Shown here: positions 58,301 through 64,000 of the stretch, one piece after another
Numbering within the stretch: the stretch's first letter is position 1
Layout of the letters: every line of letters begins with the position of its first letter
Origin: Saturnia japonica
Taxonomy: Eukaryota > Arthropoda > Insecta > Lepidoptera > Saturniidae
Assembly: GCA_033032175.1 (NCBI GenBank)
Contig: CM065310.1
Location: forward strand, 5,084,001-5,148,000
Direction: 5' to 3'
DNA length: 64,000 nt
Made by a program: the position numbers and the translations under genes
Notes under the pieces: generated by a model
What the model saw: the letters and a program-made list of their open reading frames with translations, nothing else
The model's database searches: none
Told to the model about the DNA's origin: nothing

Positions 58301-61300
58301 AATTGTAGCATCTAGACATAGCATCCATAATAGCACAGGTATCATAGCGGGAATAAGTAAGGATTTAATTATGCTAGTCTACCACATTCTGGAGATTTTA
58401 GATGCCAAGATATATATAATGATATTAAATTACCAACTATATCATACTAATAACATTTCTCAAGCTCAAGTTAATGTTTCCCTACGATGTTTTTCTTTTT
58501 CTTTTTATTTAATGGCAATGCCAAAATATCTATAAAGACATAATACCCACCATGTTATACTAAAATATCATTTCTCAAGCTCAAGTTCATGTTTCCCTAC
58601 AATGTCCTTCTTCACAATCAAACAATGTTTTTCATTTTATTTTTATTTAATGGCCATGCCAAGATATCTATACTGATATATTACCCACTGTGTTATACTA
58701 GAATAATATTTCTCAAGCTCAAGTTCATGTTTCCCTACAATGTTTGCTTTAATCATTAGCCAACATTTGACTATTTTATTTTATTTTGTGGCAACATGAC
58801 ATGGTTTTATACACAAATATGCACAATGTCACGCGGATAGAATATTTTTCTAATTGTCAAAGTTCAATCAAACATACTCTATCTAACAAGATGGTTAGAA
58901 CAGAAAGTTTGTGGCAACTCAAAATACATGTTTCTTGTTATTATTTATAATCCAACTCACTCGTACAAGTAAACCACACAAAATAAATAGATTATAATTA
59001 CCTTCCTCATTTCTTATAAGTTCACTTAGATTTATATCTGGTATTGATGAGATACAGCTCTTGTCTTGAACTTCATTTGTATCAGATGTTATGGGCACAG
59101 CAAAGGAATGATACCTAAATTAAATAATTACTGTTTTTATGTAACAAATATTAATTATAATAGTTAATTATAAATAATTCATTATATTTATTAACCCTAG
59201 AAAGATAATCCTATTTTAACCTACTCAAGAAGACGTACTGAAGTTTAAAGATGCATATTTGACAAATTACAGTAATTAAACAGTTTAAAGGTAAATTGAT
59301 AATTAGTTTGGGGTTTCATAAAACAAATAAAACCAAAAATATTATGGGAAATAAAATCTAATCTAACAAAATAACAATAGAAAGCAACTTACAAATCTTA
59401 ATACTGTAAAAATCTAATACATATTAGAAGTAAAAATGTGTACAAATCAACTTATAAACTGCGAACTCTTCCTTTATTAATATTTTTGTTTTGTGATTTA
59501 AAAAAAACATTTTTCTTATGTAATATAAAAGTTTAAATACTAATCAATGGTTATCCTTAAAAATAATAAAAAAAAATCGCTAAATCACAATTAGGTACAG
59601 TGATTACATAAATTACTTTTATGTTCACCACAAATCGGTTTTTTACTCTTAAAATATATTATTTTTAGCATCCTTGTTATTTTTGATATACAGTACGCAG
59701 CATATCTTTTATTTTTCGACGACCAGTTTTTCGTTTTAATTCACAGTAGCGTTAATTTGTAGCAACTCTTGAATGTTTGTTCAGGCATGTCTTTTGAGCG
59801 TAGATGCTTCCTACTTTTTTTCTCGTCAGATACAAATAATTAATTGAAAGAATAAAGCGAGTGTGTATTCCTCTTGAGGTCCGCATAATATTTATAGCAG
59901 AGGTTCTTCATCAATTTTGACCCTTATTTGTAGACCAGCACTGTTCATTCATCTAACACAACGGAATTATTATGCGCGAGTCCGAAGTTGCCGTGAGATC
60001 GGTGTTTGATGGATGGGTGTTTGATGGATGGTTGGTTGATGGTTGATTTAAGGGTAACGGTATGTCCTCCGATGTCGAATCTATTATTTCAGCAGTAACT
60101 TCGTAAGCCATTTCATCTTCAGTGTAATTCTGTGCATCATCTTGAACCAAGGCGTATTCAGTTTAGCTGTCGCTCTCTGAAGGAATCTTGGCGTCACTAT
60201 TCTGTAATATTACCTGAACCTGACTAGGGACACGAGTGCCGCGTCCTGCCATTGCAGTGAAATATACCAAAATTACCTTAAAACATAAATATCATTGATA
60301 GACAGTAAATACACCATTGTAGCAGAAGTTCAAAAATTACACATAGGATAATCATACGTCTGTCGGGCGTACGCCATATATGTATCTACGTAATTATTGT
60401 ACTTACCGTGGTGGTATAGTCGTCTCCGGTAAGCTCTGTCCGACAAGTGGGTTAACTGAGAGATAGAGGGTACTATGATACGAAATAAAAAAGATACAAT
60501 AAAATTTGTGTTTCGCGGACATCTCAAAGACGTAGATTATCTTTCTAGGGTTAATAAACTATCTTTAAAAACTTGGTTATACATATATTGTGATATTTAT
60601 TTGGTTTACCTTATTACAGGCCCAGTGATAGTTTTTTTTATTGGTCGAATTTTTTTTCTTTCTAGTTCAATTTGCTCAAATCTTTCTGGAAATAACACAA
60701 TATTAATAATAATACTTTATGGTTGTATACAGTATTTTTTTATTTATAACATTGGAATAAATTTTTGGTGTAAAAACTAAATATAAGTTTTTTGTTGGCG
60801 ACAGAACTGTTATTTTCGTGTCTTGTGTTAGGTTATTATGTTATATTATTGTGTTTATGTCTTATGTACTATGTCTCATGATAGAATAGATCGATATAGA
60901 TAAAATTATAGAGAAATGTTAGCGACTACGCTACATTATAAGTTGCATGTTATGTATTAAGTTGTATATAAATGCTTATGTTACATATATGGAAATAGAA
61001 TTATTATAGAATAGGTAAATGCATAGAATAAGTCAATAGATTAAGAATATCCAATGTTATAGAAACTTTACGAACGGAAAGCGGTGATGCCGCCCGTAAA
61101 TTTTATTGTTTTGGCTTATGTACGGAATATGTACTTCATGTATATAATATGTGAATGTTTAATGGATAGGTAATACGACAAGGAATATTTTGATATGTAA
61201 CATGTATACACAATGTATATAAACAAAGAAATATAGAGCGATTAACAGGGCGACCAAAGTAAAAACTAAAATTAAAACACGAATTAAAGCGGGGCTCTCC

Positions 61301-63938
61301 TTACGGTCACTCTCCGAACTACTTAAGCTCGAAGAGGCGCCGTATAGGGCACGGCACAAATCATCGAGTACAAGTAACTACAAGTAACTACGAGCAACAA
61401 GAAGAAAGCTTTGGTCGTCCTGCGAACAGTATATGGAAGATTTCGACTTTCATTTGAAGACCCGGCACCTCAAGCGGTCGTGCATTATTGCACCCCCCGG
61501 ACCCCCTCACTAACATCGCGTCCCACTGGCATCCGTACGGCGTCTACGAGACGGGCATCCGGCGCAACAAAACGCCCGTCCAAACAGGGGAAACGTCACA
61601 CCCCCTCCCTGACGCAGAGGGGAAGTGACACGTACCCAACATTTTTATTACAAAAAATACACTATCTATAAAAAGAACTCTGAGAAATACATTACATTTT
61701 TATTAAGGAAAAGAAGTGTAAACCTATGCTCGTTTTCTTCCAAATAATTTCAATTCTATTTTGACATATAATTTTTGGGAGGAAGAGATTTCAAACTTCC
61801 ATCATGCTCATTATATTTAAGTACTTTCTTACCTAAACTTTTAAGATTTTCCTTTTCAGTTGTTAGTGCTTCTTCTAATAATTCTTCTTGTGTTGGCATT
61901 TTTTCTTCCACTTTTTTTGGCTTCTTTTTCTTTAACTCTGATCTAATCTTTATCCTCTGTTGTGTTTCTGCTGATTTTACTGCTGTACTTTGCCTTATTG
62001 ACTTCCGTCCTAAAATGTAATATAGTTTGATGGCAATATAGAATATTTATTTATAAGAAAACTAATACCTTAGCCAACAATAAATTACTCATGTTCAAAA
62101 TTCTAGATTAGATCAGATCAGATCTATATTAGTTGGTGCTAAAACTTGTAATTAAATTATTGTGATGGAATTGAAAGCATTTAAACTAATACATACCAAT
62201 GGATGTGTCAATCATCTTATCTCTTTTTTTAATCTTTTCTTTGAGTTTGTCATCTTTATGTTTCTCCTCCTCAGGTTTGTCTTCTTTTGGCTTATCGTCT
62301 TTAGTTTTTTTAAGCCTTTTACCTTTATCTCCCAATTTCTTTTTTCTATTTGGATCCTTTGAAAGGGATTTATGAAAATAATAAATAACATGTTTACTTA
62401 ACACGTTAAATGCCGAAAATATTTTTGTACTTTTCCAATCAGGCCACGGTGGGCATCGGTGACCGTTGGAAAACTTTTCCATTCCGGCCATGGTGGTCAT
62501 CAGTGACCACACGCTGGGTGAAATTTCAAACGTGTCTTCTATGCCGTAGAACACAACTATATGGTTAATTCTTATACAACGTAGCCGACATTGCCCTGTA
62601 GACTAATGCGAAAGGCTGGGTTTTTAAATATCATAATAACTGAGAAAAATATGACGATCTGAAACAAAAACTACAAACTCTGCCCAATTTTTAGTCAAAG
62701 AGGTGATTGTATTATTTATGTTTTGATATTATTTTTAGGTTCATACATGTTTTTATTATGTTTATACCCACAACAAAAATTTGGAGTCTATTTGACGAGC
62801 TTAACGAGTTTAGGTTTCAGTGGTGACATGGTTAGGCTGTCATTAAGTATGTTTGCATGATTAAATGTTTGTTTTACCGTAACTTGAGTATCGTTGCTCC
62901 GATATACATGACTAGCTGTGCCCCACGGTTTCACCTGTGTTTTTATCCGACAAACACCGCTCAGCCAACGCACCCGTGTAGTCAGTCTATCATAATTGTT
63001 CTCACTTTCCGCAAGTATAAATTATTTTAATTTTTTATTATCTCCCAAACTTTATGTCCAAATGACATGCTCTAAAGGGCAAAATTTAACTTCATAAAAT
63101 TCTCTTTATGATGAAGTAACTTTTGTTCGTAAGTATATCAATACTTACGAATCCATGCCTAAAAATTATGTACAAAAATAAATTCTTAATCTTCAACAAC
63201 AAAAAAAATTGCAATATACCATAATGTATAATAGGCATATATTATCGCCGACTTTTTTTTAATATACTAAGGACCAATAATTTTTCAACAACCGTTACGG
63301 ATAAAATCGAGCGACGCAGCGCGTGCGCTGCGTAGCTGGAGGTGACTGAAATGGCGCCCGGGCGGCACTCGCTAGCGGAAAAACGAATTTCTTTCCGCGG
63401 AAGCCATGGTGGTCACTGGTGACCAATCCTTATATTTTATCAAAATAAAAGCACTTTTTTAATATTTTCAAATTAATCTATGGATTTTGACACCTTTTCT
63501 ATCATTTGGAGTAGAAAAAAAACCGAAATTATAGCAAATTTGATGTTTTTACTTTGCCCCTCTGGGCTAAACTGCTGCCAGCTAACGTGACCAACATGGA
63601 GTTTAACATGTTAACCAGACTTTATTTTCAGTAGTTCTTTAAATAAAATATAATGGGTTATAAAAACCTACTAGCCAGCAATCTGTGCAAATTTAAAATT
63701 TAAACAAATAATAATAAATGTAAGTACTTATTCATATTTCAAATTAAAAAAAATAGCCTTGCTGGAGATAAGAAATTAATATTAGAGTAAAGAATTAAAA
63801 TAAAGAAAACTCACAGTGTAAGCTTTAGTCCCAACTTTTCTTTTCAATTTTTCCTCTACTTCTTGATCTGAGACAGGATCATCATTCTCATCAATATCAA
63901 AATCAGAGTCCACTTCATCATCTACTTCTTTCTCCTGT
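55190..63938 (-). CDS. Vps72: Vps72/YL-1, H2A.Z-binding chromatin-remodelling subunit (5' end outside window)
   Basis: Exons in order: 63938-63815, 62356-62197, 62009-61833, 60685-60610, 59114-59002, 58045-57898, 57177-57019, 55382-55190; about 383 residues with all phases consistent. Conserved landmarks against metazoan YL-1: DEVDSDFDIDENDDPVSDQE then TKAYT; RKSIRQSTA; PTQEELLEEA; ENLKSLERFEQIELERKK; TGPVIRYHSFAVPIT; FYERTLLSFENDI; CAVTKKPARYIDPVTKLPYR and AFRIIREAYY, the YL1 C-terminal domain. The acidic N-terminal segment binds H2A.Z-H2B in known YL-1 proteins, and the protein is a subunit of SRCAP/Tip60 complexes in the nucleus. The first exon(s) lie beyond 64000. Several introns are swollen by transposons. 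Confidence 0.95.
55440..55960 (+). repeat. dispersed repeat, copy 2 of 2
   Basis: Partner of 3270-3800, in the last intron of Vps72 (antisense to the gene). See that entry for shared blocks. Confidence 0.7.
56238..56767 (-). mobile_element. non-autonomous Helitron, copy 2 of the 30312 family
   Basis: On the minus strand it ends CACAGCTGG|T; its start has decayed (CCTATTATACAATTAAAT). It shares its body with 30312-30813. Lies in the last intron of Vps72. Confidence 0.6.
57019..57177 (-). CDS. Vps72: Vps72 exon leading into the YL1 C-terminal domain
   Basis: Acceptor AATTATTTTAG, donor GTATGT. Encodes KEAKPAKVIKKTTQFYERTL, LSFENDI, then KRHLLCAVT, matching the segment before the C-terminal domain. 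Confidence 0.92.
57706..57750 (+). pseudogene. micro-relic of a LINE reverse transcriptase
   Basis: Translates as AFVDFEKAYDKE, the strongly conserved motif A of non-LTR reverse transcriptases, with nothing of the gene on either side. Very short, so chance cannot be ruled out. Confidence 0.45.
57898..58045 (-). CDS. Vps72: Vps72 acidic linker exon
   Basis: Acceptor AAAATTGCAG fits the phase left by the preceding exon. Encodes GLLSPSNIDLPEPRSQAVEP, then an Asp/Glu-rich linker to NFDNITG. The donor that keeps frame, GTTCGT, is weak. This region is the least conserved part of YL-1, so the exact ends are less certain. Confidence 0.75.
58395..58800. repeat. tandem repeat of about 115-140 bp, about 3 copies
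   Basis: TTCTCAAGCTCAAGTT-ATGTTTCCCTAC recurs at 58457, 58572 and 58710; between copies comes TTTATTTAATGGC-ATGCCAA and a TGTTATACTA block. A partial copy precedes the first. Lies in a Vps72 intron. Confidence 0.85.
59002..59114 (-). CDS. Vps72: Vps72 exon with RYHSFAVP
   Basis: Acceptor TTTAATTTAG, donor GTAATT. Encodes YHSFAVPITSDTNEVQ onward to ELIRNEE. The other piggyBac edge is about 77 bp away. Confidence 0.9.
59195..60550 (-). mobile_element. piggyBac-family element (IFP2-type ends), 1,356 bp
   Basis: TTAA at 59191-59194 and 60551-60554 flank perfect 16-bp inverted ends CCCTAGAAAGATAATC / GATTATCTTTCTAGGG. The first 13 bases equal the known terminus of Trichoplusia ni piggyBac. The element is too short for a full transposase. 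Without it the Vps72 intron would be about 135 bp, like other short introns here. Confidence 0.92.
59953..60252 (-). pseudogene. possible N-terminal remnant of piggyBac-like transposase
   Basis: ATG at 60252 opens a 100-codon frame (counting the stop) with one internal TAA (60165-60163), closing at TAG 59955-59953. The product is acidic and Ser/Asp/Thr-rich with an NHPSNTHPSNT repeat. piggyBac transposases begin with a disordered acidic N-terminus, so this may be such a leftover. No core domain (DDD catalytic region) remains. I do not recognise the sequence itself. Confidence 0.4.
60610..60685 (-). CDS. Vps72: Vps72 76-nt exon
   Basis: Acceptor GTTATTTCCAG, donor GTAAAC. Encodes ERFEQIELERKKIRPIKK then TITGPVI; the split codon at each side joins correctly. 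It ends 55 bp from the piggyBac element. Confidence 0.95.
60690..61770. other. Vps72 intron with an unassigned GC-rich block
   Basis: 61280-61650 is distinctly GC-rich (CCCCCCGGACCCCCTC, GACGGGCATCCGGCGC, CCCCCTCCCTGACGC) in an AT-rich intron and looks like part of a retroelement or old LTR. I found no paired ends or second copy to prove it. Confidence 0.35.
61833..62009 (-). CDS. Vps72: Vps72 exon with RQSTA and PTQEELL motifs
   Basis: Acceptor ACATTTTAG, donor GTAAGA. Encodes GRKSIRQSTA, then PTQEELLEEALTTEKENLKS, the central conserved block of YL-1. Confidence 0.95.
62197..62356 (-). CDS. Vps72: Vps72 Lys-rich exon
   Basis: Acceptor TTTCAAAG, donor GTATGT. Encodes DPNRKKKLGDKGKRLKKTKD and a long Lys/Glu stretch. 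The acceptor lies about 41 bp from a probable piggyBac-type insertion, whose own sequence supplies nothing to the exon. Confidence 0.85.
62402..63610. mobile_element. probable second piggyBac-type element (non-autonomous)
   Basis: TTAA at 62398-62401 and 63611-63614 flank CACGTTAAATGCC and, inverted, CATGTTAAACTCC (10 of 13 alike). Subterminal palindromes of the type GGTCACTGGTGACC occur twice on the left (about 62455-62512) and once on the right (63411-63424). TTAA sites are frequent in AT-rich DNA, so the case rests on the combination of features. Confidence 0.5.
62912..63234 (-). mobile_element. Helitron-like element nested in the above
   Basis: Read on the minus strand it ends CCGTGGGGCACAGCTAG|T. 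Its far end (CCTATTATACATTA) resembles the start of the copy at 56238-56767. Confidence 0.45.
63815..63938 (-). CDS. Vps72: Vps72 exon encoding the acidic H2A.Z-binding segment
   Basis: Donor GTGAGT follows 63815. Two acceptors are possible, TATAG (exon from 63938) or TATAGACAG (from 63934), differing by four bases; the upstream phase outside the window decides. Encodes DSDFDIDENDDPVSDQE. Confidence 0.9.
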
Positions 63939-64000
63939 CTATAAATATACCATAAATAAATATAAGGTGCATTCGGCTAATTCCGAAATTCGGGATATTC

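Noticed and set aside
1..64000. CRISPR arrays, bacterial operons, tRNA or rRNA genes
   Set aside because: Introns, poly(A) signals and eukaryotic transposons throughout; the only tRNA-like sequences are SINE heads that lack a full cloverleaf.

Overview
This window is eukaryotic nuclear DNA, most likely from a moth or butterfly. It is AT-rich and intron-rich. It carries tRNA-derived SINEs, Helitrons ending in CAGCTAG, an IFP2-type piggyBac terminus, CR1- and Jockey-like LINE tails and small foldback elements, a mix familiar from lepidopteran genomes. Organism assignment is inference; no rRNA, tRNA or mitochondrial gene is present.

Two host genes can be built exon by exon. On the + strand, 26620-37668 holds the 3' part of a filamin-related gene: a calponin-homology-like exon, one degenerate filamin/Ig repeat and a disordered tail of more than 1,300 residues with four NPF motifs. 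Its start was not found. On the - strand, 63938-55190 holds eight exons of Vps72/YL-1, the H2A.Z-binding subunit of SRCAP/Tip60-type remodelling complexes, from the conserved acidic segment to the YL1 C-terminal domain; only the 5' exon(s) lie beyond the window. All internal splice phases agree. The two genes converge.

Between them (39704-54389) lies a nested transposon block. A Helitron of about 8 kb has a 5'-TC start, a ~210-bp tandem array, a Rep-helicase reading frame broken by three frameshifts, and a hairpin plus CTAG end. A 6.7-kb Ty3/Gypsy LTR retrotransposon sits in its 3' part, with an AGTT target duplication, a tRNA-Lys primer site, a polypurine tract and a decayed gag-pol. Its 5' LTR lacks 81 bp carrying the TATA-like box and the AATAAA signal.

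The Vps72 introns hold a 1.36-kb piggyBac element with perfect 16-bp inverted repeats and a probable second piggyBac-type element. The left 26 kb has no gene I can support. It contains LINE relics, SINEs, MITEs, short non-autonomous Helitrons and long AT-rich stretches with no recognisable content. Several repeat families occur twice or more in the window, and these pairings help define their boundaries.
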